64,000 bases of DNA from Sophora flavescens (taxonomy: Eukaryota; Streptophyta; Magnoliopsida; Fabales; Fabaceae): positions 84,887,607-84,951,606 of the forward strand of contig CM061065.1 in assembly GCA_030762895.1 (NCBI GenBank), read 5' to 3'. Made by a program: the position numbers and the translations under genes. Each line of letters starts with the position of its first letter. The first letter of the stretch is position 1. Of this stretch, positions 21,992 to 34,304 are shown one piece after another. The notes under the pieces are model-generated. The model searched no databases. It was not told the DNA's origin and saw only the letters and a list, made by a program, of their open reading frames with translations.

Positions 21992-23097
21992 GGTATAACA
22001 ATATTTATCAAAACTTTATTTGTGTATTTAATTTGTCCGCTAATAATATTATTTGTTCCAAGTTAAGGAAGCAATGGATACTACTATAAACAAGTTATTA
22101 GTTGTAGCTACTAGTTAAATAGGTTTCAAGTCATTAATAATAGCTTTTGACTATTATTGTGCTCAAAAGTTGTGCAATTTGTAACATAATATGAATTCTG
22201 GTGATGGAGGATTGGATTACTTCTTTATGTTTTAGTTTGGATTCTACATGAATTAGCATTTAAAATATCCTTAAGATGCATAATTTCAATAATGCAGTTC
22301 ACTTAGAAAAATTGAAGATCCTTTTCATTGTATATAAATTGCTCCAATATAAATCCCTCATTCTGTCTAAAACTTGTTTCCTTGGCATCCCTCATGATTT
22401 TTTCTAGTTTGAAGGCTTTACATGGTTTATGCTTCTACTGATATTAGTTTGTACCTTATATGGGTAGCTTTTGTTTCTTGTTTTTTCGTTCCATGGTTCT
22501 TCAAGTCGGTAATGTGGTGTTGTGTAATTCTGGTGAGCTTTGGTCTTTTCAAAAAATTCTTAAATATATCTGGTGGGCCTTTGAATATTCAGCTAGCTTT
22601 TACACTTGAGTTTGGTTTTTGGTTTTGGTTTTGGCCTTGTATGGTCATTAGATCTGTTGGGTCCTGTTGGTATGTACTATGTCCATGGGGATGTGTTTTT
22701 GTTGGATCACAAGTGAGAATTTCAACCTAGTTGTAAATTGTTACTCTTGGTTGAAATTTTACCCTAGTGTTCTCTTTTATTATATACGGGTTCAGGTACC
22801 CCTTGTACTCAAATATAAATACAGTTTAGCACACATAAAAAAAATGTTGCTTGTCATGCTTTTGATACTTGATATAAAATGGTGGAGAATGACCTATTAT
22901 ATTATTGGTTCATTACTTGGCAATAATGCTTGAGACTTGTTTTCTTGGTATCATTAGGGAGCGAAGAGACTAGGTAGCTTATAAAGGCTCATGTTATATA
23001 AAGTACAGTAGCATGATTCCATTTTCTCCTCATTTCATAATCTAATTGAACTATATAACTCAGCTTCTAACTTATATATCTTTTGTCATATATGCAG
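21992..23097. other. 1.1-kb last intron of the CACTA-3 Transposase_24 gene
   Basis: Lies between the GTATAAC donor after PNNEQ and the ATGCAG acceptor before EDFLGEEE. AT-rich with only chance frames; nothing else was recognised. Confidence 0.6.
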
Positions 23098-23148
23098 GAA
23101 GATTTTCTTGGTGAGGAAGAACAATATCAAGACATAGAAGACGAATGA

Positions 23149-23625
23149 TGATATTAACATACATTGAAGCATACAATCTTTATGGATGTTTTACTTTTTT
23201 CTTTTGGATTTTAGAAGAAAACTATTATGTTAGCTTTTTTAAGTGGTATTAGTTCAGATGGGCGGTTGCTCTGTTTGTGATGGCTCTCATAGTCTAAGAG
23301 TGTCATTTGAAGACTCTGTTTGTTGTGCAACTAGGAGTATGCTCTACAGGTCTGGCTGTCTTTGGCTTTGGTGTATTATTGAATTTGTATTATCTTGTTG
23401 CAGAATTACATGTGACGAGTATGTTTTTCGGTGCTTGGGAGTTGAACGAATAAAAAACAGTTGATATCTTGTTGCAGAATTACATGTGACGAGTATGTTT
23501 TTAGGTGTTGTAATTGAAAGGTTAAAATATATATTTAGTTATGTATAAACATATAAAAGACTTTCCTCGCAATATAATAAAAGCTAACATCGTTGTGGAT
23601 TTATTCTATAATAGTTACAAAAATG
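23149..23625. other. 3' flank of the CACTA-3 Transposase_24 gene
   Basis: No coding signal. An internal direct repeat of about 55 bases (ATCTTGTTGCAGAATTACATG) lies at 23391 and 23465. Confidence 0.6.
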
Positions 23626-23629
23626 TCCC

Positions 23630-24060
23630 CTAAAGTTGAGTTAACCGATTTCTATATTATTTACCAACAGTAAAATAAGTGTTGTCTATATTAAAACGTC
23701 TAGCAACAGTTACGAAATTGTTGCCTATACCATCCTCCAACAGTTAAATAAATGTTCCTTATTCTATTTGCCAACATTTAAATAACCGTGACTGAAACAT
23801 CTAGCAACAATTAAGAAACTGTTGCCTAAATAATATGAATGAAAACCGTTGCCATCGGACGGGTTTAAAAACCGTGGCCTATTCCCCTAATTTAGGCAAC
23901 GGTTATTGATATACCGTGGCCTAAAGAGAAAAACCGTTGCCTAAGGGAATAGACAACGGCCATCTAGAGAACACTTTTTTAACCGTTGCCAAACCGTTGC
24001 CTAAAGTTTAGGCAACGGTTTTCATACTTCTGGGAACGGTTTTTTGTTGTTGCCTAAACT
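23630..24060. repeat. Right subterminal repeats of CACTA-3 (CAACGGTT family)
   Basis: More than ten copies of AACCGTTGCC/GGCAACGGTT in both orientations, closing at the terminal repeat. A weaker array lies at the left end (11815-11985). Confidence 0.88.
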
Positions 24061-24076
24061 AAAAAATGTTGTAGTG

Positions 24077-25160
24077 TACAAATCTTTATATGTCTTGCTT
24101 CATCTATAATTAAGTATTCAACAAGTTTGATCTGCACGGGTACCTGTGCCTCACATTGGAAAGAATACATTATTCTTCTTTGTTCAGAAGCTGCGGGTAT
24201 AGTGTGGTGCCTTATGCTGGTGTTTTTCTTCTTGGTAGGGGTTTGGTGAATGTGTAATGGGTCTTTATTTTTTTTACATTGGGCTGTGGCCATTGTAATA
24301 ATACTGGCTTGTTATAAATTGGTATTTTATTTACTGTATGCCTATTACTTCTTTGTTTCTCTTATATATGAGTTAGAGTATTACTTATACTCTTTTTATA
24401 TACATCTTTTGCTTAACAAAAAAATAAATAGCTAAGGGCTTAACTTGTAGGAGTTAGTGTAATCTTTTTATCTATTTTTCATCTAAATGCTTAACATGGA
24501 TTCACCACTATCATCTGTCATCTAAGTATTGTAAAAAAAAAAAAATCTTTCACCCAAGTGATTTCTCGTACCAAAAGGTAACTTACTTTAAGTTTGGTAA
24601 TCAATTATATTTGGATACATGGTTGCATGTCATGCTCTGGGTATTATCCATTTTAGGGAATTATTTCTCTTACCAAACAAAAAGTTAAAGAGTTAAATTT
24701 TAATACATGTCAACATGTATAAAGTTTTTTATAGTATCCTGTCAATCAATTATAAATAATAAAGGTCTTAAAATATGGAAAGGAAAGTGGAGGTGGAGGT
24801 TCCTGAATGAAAAAGAGATGTTCTTTGGTCTAAAGTATAAACCCAGCCGCTGCAACAAAAGAATAACCCTGCAGCTTAATGAATTCTAATCCCAGCACAA
24901 AGAAAAAAGAATGTTCGAATCTGTAAAACGTGAAAAGCATACAAAAGAATGAGTCAAATTGCACATGCCATGCCATTCTTCAACCCATCTTCGTACTCCA
25001 ACTTCGACCGGCCGTCTAATGCCTTGTTTGCATTCATATTATTATCATCAAAGAATACATCAGCAACGTGGATATATGATGGTCAATGGCTGAACTTGAC
25101 CTTCAGTCCTTCACAGCAAACACAATATTCTTTCAAAATTCGTATGCTTTCCTGAATTCG
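24077..25160. repeat. Tandem host unit 1, right part
   Basis: Continues the unit interrupted by CACTA-2 and CACTA-3. Segments GCTAAGGGCTTAACT ... and AACCCAGCCGCTGCAACA recur at 36190/37087 and 56635/58588. Near its end it holds one copy of a short terminal exon (see 25083-25160). Confidence 0.8.
25083..25160 (-). pseudogene. Terminal exon fragment of an unidentified gene, unit 1
   Basis: The minus strand reads ESIRILKEYCVCCEGLKVKF-S-H and a TGA at 25083-25085. The same C-terminus and stop are kept in units 2 and 3. Not recognised. Confidence 0.4.
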
Positions 25161-25169
25161 TGCTTTGAA

Positions 25170-25608
25170 GAAACACTTTTTTTTTTTGACGGGATTCATG
25201 AATCTTGGTAGAATGTTTGGTGATAACTAATCTTTCTAATATAAAAAAATTGAAATGGACAAGTGGTGATAGTATTACAAGAGTTTAAAAACCAAATTGG
25301 TTAGAGAGAAATAAATTTTTTAAATTAACTGTAACGATCACTCAACACCGATGCATGACTTTTCTGAGCATTCCAGGGTAAGGTCACCAGTGAGTGAATA
25401 GTGACTAGTTTGCTCCAACTTTTAAAACTGTAGTCTATAGTAACAACTAAAAATGGTGAACTCAGCATGTGGCTTGAGAAAACCGGGTTGGGTGGGGAGA
25501 ATCCATTTTGTGTGTTCAACAGGTTTTCAACAAAGATTAGTCGATCACTTTTAATGGGGGTGAATATATACTTCGTACCTATAACATGGTTAAAAAAAGA
25601 TGATGATG

Positions 25609-25651
<43 letters not shown>

Positions 25652-25762
25652 AAGAGATAACTTTATGAGCTTAATTTTGATATACTGTAAGTGTAATTTT
25701 TTTTTTTTTTACAATATCAACTATTCACAAATCTTTATATCAGTAACTTCATCTATTAGAAG
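25170..25762. repeat. Tandem host unit 2, left part, with SINE-like body and (AAT)n
   Basis: Repeats the order seen at 4288-4402 + 11453-11800. An AAT microsatellite lies at 25608-25650. This copy has no CACTA-2 or CACTA-3 and so shows both empty sites. Confidence 0.8.
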
Positions 25763-25887
25763 CAGTGTTGTCAGAACAGGGCTGGATCGGCCGGTTCGAC
25801 CCGTTGAATCGGGAACCAGTCAGGTAGTCGGTCCGGGAAACCCACAGAGCTGCTCTAGCATTGAATCGCTTGGAAACCGAAGGAACC
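25763..25887. mobile_element. GAACCGG-rich element, left piece, split by later insertions
   Basis: Words such as GGCCGGTTCGACCCGTTG mark the family also seen at 2475 and 48615. The matching right piece is at 36050-36141 and a middle piece at 30974-31050, so the solo LTR, hAT-like element and CACTA-4 all inserted into it. Confidence 0.55.
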
Positions 25888-26984
25888 TGTAACACCCTTT
25901 TGGGCATTACGTCCTAAGCACATGCGGAAATAAATTAAAAAGAATGATTACTGGTTGCTTTCCAAAACACTTCAACATATGAACTTTCATGGAAAAATAT
26001 TTCGTACTAAAATTTATAAAATCATTGCACGGCTTTTCAAGACCACCTATAATAACTTCTTTAAAACATCCGTCCCAAAGGAAACATCCTAAACTGGTCA
26101 TACTAAAAGATAACTACTGGGAAGAATTCCATAGTTCTCACCATAGAATTTTCACCAACCTCTTCAAGGATCAGGAGTAATATCCTTAAGTGAGGTTAGG
26201 AACTTCTCGACACCACTACCCTCGTATTGCAGCAAAAGACCAGGGAAAAACCTGATATATTATAAGGGTGAGATACCAATATATGGATGAATTATGATGA
26301 CTACATGTCCAAACACAGAGCAACAGATATAGATAAATATTCATAATCAACATATAAATGCTCACAAATAATCATATAAATCAAAAATCGTCGTCGTTTT
26401 TGAAAACATGGCACTTCTATATTCCAACATTCTGTCCTAGTCTCCGGAGACCCCAACTCCATGCAGTTTTTGAAAAACTGTGAGCTGATCAGACTCAATT
26501 GCCACTCAGGCACAAATAGCCAACACATGTACATGGCTCAACTTAATTCCCACAGCAACTGTCCAACTCAAGGCACAGTAATCAACGCACGTGGGTTCCA
26601 AAGCACACCGTCCTACACAAGGCACAGTGAACAAGACTCATGGAAATCATGGCCATCAAGGAACCAATGATACACCGTCGCATGAGATACCTTTCCCTTC
26701 AAGGCATTCACACAAAACTTTTGGGCACGTCTGCCAAATGCATGAAAAAAATCATTTTATTTTCGCAGCTTTTTTTGTGCTTCATTCTTTCTTTCGTCGA
26801 AGCTCAAGGCTCACGACCATCCATAAATTTTCAACGTTTTAAAACTTTCATTATCAACACAGGACGTTTAAGTCCGAGTGTCCAATCACAACAGTCCTAA
26901 ACCTGTGCACTAGTCTTTAGACTTTATGGTCGTAGAAAACAACTTTCACCTTTTTACTACTTTCACCACGTTTTATCACAACGT

Positions 26985-27095
26985 ATGTAGGACACACAGT
27001 CTACAACAACGCGAATAGGACACAGTGCAGAACAACGTATATAGGACACACAGTCCACAACTTTATATATAGGACACACAGTCCACAACGTTGTG
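26985..27095. repeat. Short tandem repeats in the solo LTR
   Basis: Three to four copies of a unit of about 33 bases around TAGGACACACAGTCCACAAC. Confidence 0.8.
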
Positions 27096-28338
27096 ATATG
27101 GATCATGGATCCACGTGCTTTAACTCTAATATCCCGACGTCTCGGTTACTAGGTTCAGTACTTTTCAACGTTATTTTTCGTTCAGTGAAAAACAAATACA
27201 AAATCAAAACTTCCGTAACTTATCCAAGTTACCGGATATTTTTACTTGAATAAATTCTTTTCAACCACATTTTCTTTTGAAATTCATTTTTAAAACTTTA
27301 AACTTTAGGAACTCCATTTCTTTTTCAAAAAAATCTCCTTTGTTTTGGAAAAGTCTATTTCCTTTCAAAATATAGTAAACCTTTTTTTTTTAAAGGAAAA
27401 CTCTTTCTAAGAATATTGGAAACTAATATCACGTTTTCTATGGTACTTTACTACAAGTGTTCTCAAAATTATGTTTTTCTTCAAAATAAGATCTTTCAGC
27501 TTAAATAATTTTCCTTTATAAATTTGGTTTGAATCTAAAAATTTTCTCTTTCATTAAAACGTTACTAAAAGAAATCTTTTCAAAAATTCAGAACAAATTT
27601 GTTTTTCTTCATGGTTTCTTACCATGAGATCTTCTCAAAGTTTGATTTTTCTTTGTGTAAACTCATCTAAATTTTTTATTGAATTTCCTTCATAAAAATT
27701 ATTTTTATTTTCTAAAACTTTCATTAAACATTGAAATTAGTTAATTTGCCCTTTTGTCAAAACCTTGTTAAAGGAAATCCTTACTTGTGATTTTCTTTGT
27801 AAATGTTTTCTTAAAGCTTTTATCTTCATTATTTGAGCTCTAACCAATGGATAGGCTTCCATGCAACAGCTTCAACACATATACAACAACTTCAACAAGT
27901 AACATGCACATTTTCATAAATCATCAATATAAATACAACTACTTCAACACATATAAGCAACATGCATATTTTCATAAACCATCAATATATCATGAACTCA
28001 AAATCCAACCAAAACAGTCACAACAATAATAACATCAATCAAACACATCAAAATAAACATAAAAGGCATATAGTCACCATAACAAAATTATCCCTCAGAC
28101 TTTCTCCCCTTACCGGATTCGACGGGTAGAAAAAGTCATTGTCTTCGTATTGTCTAAAGCGAACTTCCTTTGCTCACAGCGTGCCGCAAGTCTAAGAATT
28201 GAGCGATCGACTTAAGTTAAATCAACAAAGTCGTCTTATCTTCCTAAGTATAGGTTTTGGCCATGACTAGAAAAATGATGCCAAAGATGTCCAATCTTTT
28301 ACAAATTCTTGGATTACATTTTGTTCAAGACTTACTTT

Positions 28339-28341
<3 letters not shown>

Positions 28342-28400
<59 letters not shown>
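28342..28400. repeat. (TA)n microsatellite
   Basis: About 30 uninterrupted TA dinucleotides within the solo LTR. Confidence 0.95.
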
Positions 28401-28401
<1 letters not shown>

Positions 28402-29029
28402 TTTAATCCCACATTTTTATATCTTTACATTAACACTTGGTTATAGTCCATTTTATACCAAAATCTTTACTTGATCATGTTAAAAGATATTATTTTCAAA
28501 ATCATATTTCTCATTCAAAAATTATGATGAACTCTTTTATAAAAGCATTTTCAGAACAACAGTGGTTTTAAAATGTGAATGACCACTCAAAAGACCTTTA
28601 ATTTTTTTGAAATTTTAATGGAAGGTACTCAACTCACACATCAATATAGTGAAGTTGGTCCCATGTAAAAATTCAAAGGCATTAATTTATTAAAAATCAA
28701 ACACTGCCTCTGTTTGCACAGGATTTTTCCAGAAATTTAATTTTACCAACTTGTAACTTTATGAAATTATTTCTCTTTATATACTTATGTAAAAATTCTA
28801 AAACTTCAACAAAATTTTATTTATACTTTGAAAATGACCCAGAAAATTTTATAAAAAGTTTTTAACTTTCAAAATTATATTTAAAATATCATGCCACCAA
28901 CTATGTTCTTATTTTCGCAGTCAGAATTTGATTCTACATTGAGAGGTGTTTTAATCCAGCAAAACTTATCCAAATATCTACATATTATATATCAAATTAA
29001 AGCCCCAGAAGTCTTCTTTACAACTATGG

Positions 29030-29355
29030 GCGTGTTTGGGTAAACAACTTAATTAAGAGCTTATCACATAAGACCTTAGCGTATGAGAGCGTATGCCATA
29101 AGCACTTAAAGAAAGAAAAAGAACGAAAAAGGCATGAGAGGATTCGAATGGTGAAAAACACGGAGAGGGTGTTTAGTGCATAAGCTCTTATGATAATTCC
29201 ATAAGCTTATCCCAGTGACTTATGAAAATAAGTCAAAAACTCCTTATGGGATGGTATAAGTTATTTTTATAAACTCTGCCAAACACACTGCATAAGAGCT
29301 TATGTCATCAGATAAGTCAAAAGGAGCTTAAATAAGCTCTTCCAAACGCTACCTA
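29030..29355. mobile_element. MITE-like foldback inside the solo LTR
   Basis: The ends GGGCGTGTTTGG and CCAAACGCTACC are imperfect inverted repeats. Internal AAGCTCTTATG/CATAAGAGCTTATG words pair across the element. This is the form of hAT or Harbinger MITEs. I could not fix the target duplication. Confidence 0.5.
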
Positions 29356-31281
29356 TGTATTTATTTTCCAAAAATATGTTCTTTATAAAAACTTATGGGC
29401 TTACTAATAAAGATATATTATGCTGCCATAATCTAATTCTACACAAGTTTATCCACATCAAGTTATTATCTTCACTCTAGCGTTATTCACAAGCCATAAA
29501 ACCAACATGTAAGGGTCCTAGCTAGACCCTCAAAATCATACATGAAAGCATACAATATAAGGAAAATCATAAGAATCATCCTGTTCCTCTCATGCATGTA
29601 ATTAAAATGATCATCAAAGTAAGCAAAAATTGAAACTAGGCCTCATCAACTCTCATGGCTTAGAGTTTCGGCCATGGGTGTGAAAATGGGAAAGAAAACT
29701 CATTTTTGATTTTAACTCATGAACTTAGAAATACATGCATCAAGGATTTTGAGACATGCATGTGAAAATTCTTGACAAAATCATAGTCTTTCCTCTACTA
29801 GGGTTTCGGCCACCCTAATATTGTGCCTTGAAAAATCTTTTTGGTTACATGCAATTATATAAAATAATAGTAGAGGAGAGTATGAGTCCATTAGAATTAG
29901 TTTCATGCTCAAAGATTTTTCTAAAGGTTTTTCTTGAAATTTTAACTAAATCTACAACATGCAACATAATTTAAATAACATGCATGCAAGTAAAAATAGA
30001 CTTTTATTGAAGAAATGAAGTGTAGAGGAGAAGGATTATACCCTTATGAGGTTGAAGATGAAGAGGACTTGAAAGCTTCTAAGTGTGATAATGGAGAAAA
30101 TTTTGAAGTGATTAGGTGAATAGAATAGTAAGTGAGTGAGTGAACTTTGAGAGAAATAGCAAAAGTGAAGTAGGATGTTGAGGAGGGTATTTATAGAGGA
30201 ATTATGGGGGAGGGGAGCTGCTGTCATGTTGTGGAGAGAATGAGATTTTTTCAAATTTTTGTTAAAACAAAAACTAGTTTTTAAATAAAATAAGGTTACT
30301 TATAATATAAATGTTATAATTATATGTGTAAGGTTATGATGGATTGAAATTAATGCAAACACTATTTACGTCAACTCAAGTCTCTTCAAATATTTTTTTT
30401 TATTTAAAACTTGAATTTTCTATTAAAATAATGTATTACTTGTATATGGATAAAATGATGAAATGTAATAAATGGAATTACTATTCACATCAAATTTTTC
30501 AAGGGGTTCTTCACATCAAGTCATTTCAAAATCTGCACCAATGAAATTTGGACAAAATTTGTTTCGTTCCGGTTCCATTAATTTCCCGACACTGAAAACC
30601 GATAGTATTTTCTAAATGAAAATTCACCCGAAAAATTAATTTTTGTAATATTTATAAATATTTTTTAAAAAATCATGGGAATTATTATAAATATTTTAGG
30701 AAATCCAAAATTGTATTTTTCGTGTCAAAATTTGTTCTCTGTATTAGTAAAGTTTTGATGACAGCGAAAACGTAGACCGTTTTAGTCTGAAATTTCAACC
30801 GAAAAGTTAACTACAGTTTTCTAAAATAAGAATAAGAATAAAAATAAAAATAAGCTACGAGAATAAATTTTTATTTATCAAAATAATTTTCTCTAAATTA
30901 AATTAATAATTACACATACACATACATAAGCACATATCATTAATAAACAGAAAAATCGGGGTGTTACAGAACCGGTTTAGAACCGAGTAAATTAGTAAAA
31001 ACTAGCGGTTTGACCTGTCTGGCTGTTTGGCGTTTTTCCTCATTTTTCTTCCGGCGGGAGGTTACCACTCTACTTCTTCGATGAGCGGTGACCATCGTCC
31101 GGGAGTTGCATACACTGATAGGTTACTTGATCAATTTATGCTCCTTCCAGTGAAGATGAGACACAGGCGGCGATGGTGAAAGAGATGAGGTATAACAAGG
31201 AGTCAAGGACTATTCTTTCAATAAAACCTAAATTAAAGAGCTTGGCTTTTGTCTTTTATGAGAAATTGAGAAACGAATGGT

Positions 31282-31763
31282 TAGGGGTGTAACATGTCGG
31301 TTTGGTTCGGTTTTAGGTGGGAAAATATCCGAACCAATCAAAAATGATTTTGTTCAATTTTTAGAATTTTTTCTATCAAACCCTAACCAAACCAAACCAT
31401 TCAAGAACGGATTGATTCAACTTGGTTCGGTTTGCACACGAAGATTATTAAATTTCAAAGTACATATAAATATTAAATATATAAATATTAAAAAATATAT
31501 AAAAATTAAATATAATTAATATTAAAATATAGATAAATATTAATATATAATAAATATCATATATCAAAATATATATAAATATTAAAATATATTAATTAGG
31601 TCGGTTTGGTTCAAAAATCCTTGAAATCGAGAATCGAACCAATCACCATCGGGTTTGATTTGGTTTGGTTCGAATCCGAACACCAAAAAATCCAAACTAA
31701 TTTAATTGGTTTGATTTAGAACTTCGGATTCATCGGATTATTGGTTTGGGTCTTGCATCCCTA
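31282..31763. mobile_element. hAT-like short element
   Basis: The ends are TAGGGGTGTAACA and (T)TGCATCCCTA. They are flanked by an 8-base near-duplication, CGAATGGT (31274-31281) and CAAATGGT (31764-31771), with one mismatch, which fits hAT. The interior is made of GGTTTGGTTCGGTTT and AACCAAACC words that can fold back. No protein is encoded. Confidence 0.65.
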
Positions 31764-32059
31764 CAAATGGTTTTTTTTTTTTTTGAAAACGAATGGTTGG
31801 TACTTGCTACTTTGTTCGAGTGTGAGGTCACTCACGTGGTGATATATATTTTTTAAACAAACTTCAGCTATATATAATTTTATATAATATATAATTGTAT
31901 CTAATAAAACTAATTAAAGAATTCCACTACAAGAATTTTTTATTTTTGCTACTAACTTTACCTACTAATAAAATTAGTAGCTATTTTAAATTTAATTAAC
32001 TACATTTTAACTTCCAAATACCTTATCTTACTTAAAACTGCTTAAAATTCTCTCGATCA

Positions 32060-32420
32060 ACTGGCCCAGCTTGTTTTCTCTATGGGCCCAATATTGTTTT
32101 CTTTGTGGACCACACAAATTCTATGGACCACCTAACATAACCATTTGAACATTTCTCTCCCAGGCCCCAAGGGCACCAACAGAAAACCCTCCACCTCCCT
32201 CCCTCCCTCTCTCTTTTGACGCGCTTTCACTCTCTTCGCAATTTGAAGGTGAATTCAAAATAGCTTCTTCGTGCAATTCGTTTTCACGTATTCGCACAAC
32301 AAATTTTTGCTCCCAGGAAACAAATTCAAATTCAGCTTCTTGCTTCTTCTCTGAAACGGTAATGGTCCAAATCTCAATCCTTATTCGCTCATTTTTTTTC
32401 CTTCGTTGATCGATTTGAGA
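32060..32420 (+). promoter_or_regulatory. Captured promoter/5'UTR-like segment in CACTA-4
   Basis: TGGCCCAGC and ATGGGCCCAATA (GGGCCC site II-type motifs typical of plant housekeeping promoters) lie at 32062-32092. A CT-rich leader follows, then a possible donor GAAACGGTAATGG at about 32355. A minus-strand frame of 101 codons over the same bases is a by-product. This is consistent with capture of the 5' end of a host gene; the donor is unknown. Confidence 0.4.
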
Positions 32421-33940
32421 AACCATTATTGCTGTGGTGTTGATTTACGGTGAAACATAGAAATGTCAAAATTTCTAGCTAGCTACTCTTTGCATTTGAT
32501 TTTACGAGGATCAATTTGATTTTCTGCTCTTCAGAGTTATCAGGCACTATTAACTACAGATTTTTGCTTGTTGAGTTGTTAGATAATCTGAAATGACTAT
32601 TCCATCTTCAATGTGTTTGATGAAATGCCCGAGTCAATGTTGTTTCCATTTTGATGATGTAAATGTGAGTCCTGAAGAAGGACAAATTATCCAACATGCC
32701 TTTACTACAGTCTATTACATATCCACATGTTAGGATTTTTTATATTCATATAACTCAACTTTTTAAAAAAAATATTTTTTACATGCAGCATGGGAGAGTA
32801 GATTGGATAATTACATCTACTTTGGTACATACTTTCTCCATTGCATTAGTTTCTTACATCAAAATGGTCAATGGTTTCTGCTTCTGGCTTGCTTTATTTT
32901 TGCCATGACTGTATTTGATGCTTTTAAGATTTAACTAAACACAACTTCGATAACATTTTCACCCCTTAGATTTTTACTCTTGCACTTTCTATCACTAACC
33001 ATTCATGGTTTGTTTCTCTAACACATGCACCCCGACATCCTTCTGGCTTCTTCTCTCTTTCATGGTTGCTCTTTTCTGGATCAGTGGATCTTATATTGTA
33101 CCCTCTGTGATTTTTTTTTTCTTTTTTTCTTTTTTCAATTGTGGGGTTGTATTTCATGGGTTAAAGAAGAAGATTTAGATCACAAGTTTTGCTTGCTCCC
33201 AATCACAAATTCATGCCTTCAATTGTGTTTGATATTTGTTTTATGTTTATGGGCCCTTGACATTTCTCATCAGTAATGCAAAATCACAAGGACAATCATA
33301 TGAAATGATGCAAATTATAAAATTCAGTGCTAATTATTTGTGTTACGATCATATAGCTGAGATGCAGTTTAGTTATTATTGTGATTTAGTTTATGATAAA
33401 TTTTACATCCTCATAAAAGGAACATATAAGAGTGAAGCCAATCTTTGGTCTTCCTGGATCTTTTTCTTACTAAGGTCCGAAGCCTCTTTCTGTCTTCTTC
33501 TCACATGAACAAATCATTATGAAAGTATAAAAATTATTTGCATGGTTACTGTAACAAGACTTCAAGAGGCATTCATGCAACTGTTGTTATCTAAAGAGTT
33601 AGGCAATGAATTTATCAAACTTAGAATGTGGTGCTGGGCACATCCAGCTAACTAACATTAGACTTTTGTGATTGAAGATAAATATATAGCAACACAATTA
33701 TTTAGAGGTGTGGTGGTCCTGGTGGACCAGAAGGTTATTAAGTTACTTTAAAGTTTGAAGTTAGTCCATTTATCTCCACCATTTGTCCTTTTCTTTCAAA
33801 TTTTATGATTCTTGTGATAAGTTCTTATATATTCTCTCTTAATTAAGAGGCCTTTTAATTATTAGAGTTGGTATAAGTCAGCTCTTGGATCTGTAAGCTT
33901 CTTATTGTCTAGCAATTACATAACCATTTCAGCTATGAGA

Positions 33941-34168
33941 TTATGTCAATACTAACCACTTATCATTGCTGAACAGGAACTTAGCTTCAAGCCATCCTTC
34001 TTCAGCAGTCACTTCGTAAGTTCTTTGCTTAATCTCCACTTGTTTTATCACCATGGAATCATCTGCTGAAACTAACTGTGTTCGTCCTGTAGAACTTTTT
34101 GTTTGAAGAGAACCTACCTTGTGCAGGAAAACCCCAATGTGAGTGTTGAGATTTAGTAGATCAAACAT
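33941..34168 (-). CDS. Unidentified ORF (75 aa) in CACTA-4
   Basis: Fairly complex, charged sequence (VEIKQRTYEVTAEEGWLEAK) unlike translated AT-rich intron, so it may be a fragment of a captured gene. On the other strand an ATG at 34052 opens only 17 codons. Not recognised; chance is possible. Confidence 0.25.
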   Translation of the reverse strand: MFDLLNLNTHIGVFLHKVGSLQTKSSTGRTQLVSADDSMVIKQVEIKQRTYEVTAEEGWLEAKFLFSNDKWLVLT

Positions 34169-34304
34169 GTTTCTTACACTAGAATAATTTTGTTAATGAA
34201 GCTGTGATAATTTTCTACAGGATTAACTTGTGATGAGATTTTCTCCGTGTCCTTGCAGATTATTAATTATTCATTATTCATTCTATGCAAACAAACTACT
34301 CTCA

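Larger units (their letters stand above)
19383..23148 (+). pseudogene. Transposase_24 gene of CACTA-3 with a tandem-repeat N-terminus (interrupted)
   Basis: About eight exons: 19383-20500, 20632-20883, 20987-21191, about 21271-21357, about 21461-21567, about 21640-21991, and a last exon 23098-23148 ending QDIEDE and TGA. The first exon carries 51-residue repeats. Later exons carry the Transposase_24 core (SIHARPTQDRQEIILDDYG, DAWRCYKNSIKKKHFLKY, GGDVLQAEMFVETRQ) and a coiled coil (HEMNKMFKKVDGLEALV). Lesions are a net one-base loss in repeat four (frame lost at 20153), TGA at 20652-20654 and TAA in exon 5 (KEVDP-stop). Unlike CACTA-1 and CACTA-2 there is no Ulp1 domain. The family role is DNA binding at the subterminal repeats. 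Confidence 0.82.
11801..24076 (+). mobile_element. CACTA-3: 12.3-kb CACTA transposon with TnpD and Transposase_24 genes
   Basis: Terminal inverted repeats of about 28 bases start CACTACAGCATTTTGTAC at 11801 and, in complement, CACTACAACATTTTTTAG from 24076. The target duplication is TAC (11798-11800 and 24077-24079). Empty sites with ATCAACTATTCACAAATC and the like occur at about 25725 and 56530. Subterminal repeats are of the CAACGGTT type. It carries a long 5' leader region, TnpD (15596-19004) and Transposase_24 (19383-23148). Both genes are broken, so the copy is probably not autonomous now. Confidence 0.93.
25888..30968. mobile_element. Solo LTR of 5,081 bp, probably Ty3/gypsy type
   Basis: Starts TGTAACACCC and ends GGTGTTACA, giving perfect 9-base terminal inversions with the TG...CA ends of an LTR. 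It is flanked by a 5-bp target duplication GAACC (25883-25887 and 30969-30973). No gag or pol frame occurs inside and no second LTR is nearby. It is therefore best read as a solo LTR left by recombination between two LTRs. It is very long for an LTR; only a few lineages, such as Ogre/Tat, reach this size. Lineage is inference. Confidence 0.8.

Noticed and set aside
22422..22933. Membrane-protein-like ORFs in the last intron of CACTA-3 Transposase_24
   Set aside because: Hydrophobic only because of T-rich sequence; they overlap in two frames and have no start or splice support.
25888..30968. Mutator-like element because of TGTAACACC/GGTGTTACA inverted ends
   Set aside because: The target duplication is 5 bp, not 8-9 bp, and the ends are TG...CA as in LTRs.
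32121..32426. 101-residue minus-strand protein
   Set aside because: Lies antisense over promoter and leader-like sequence; composition follows the CT-rich leader.
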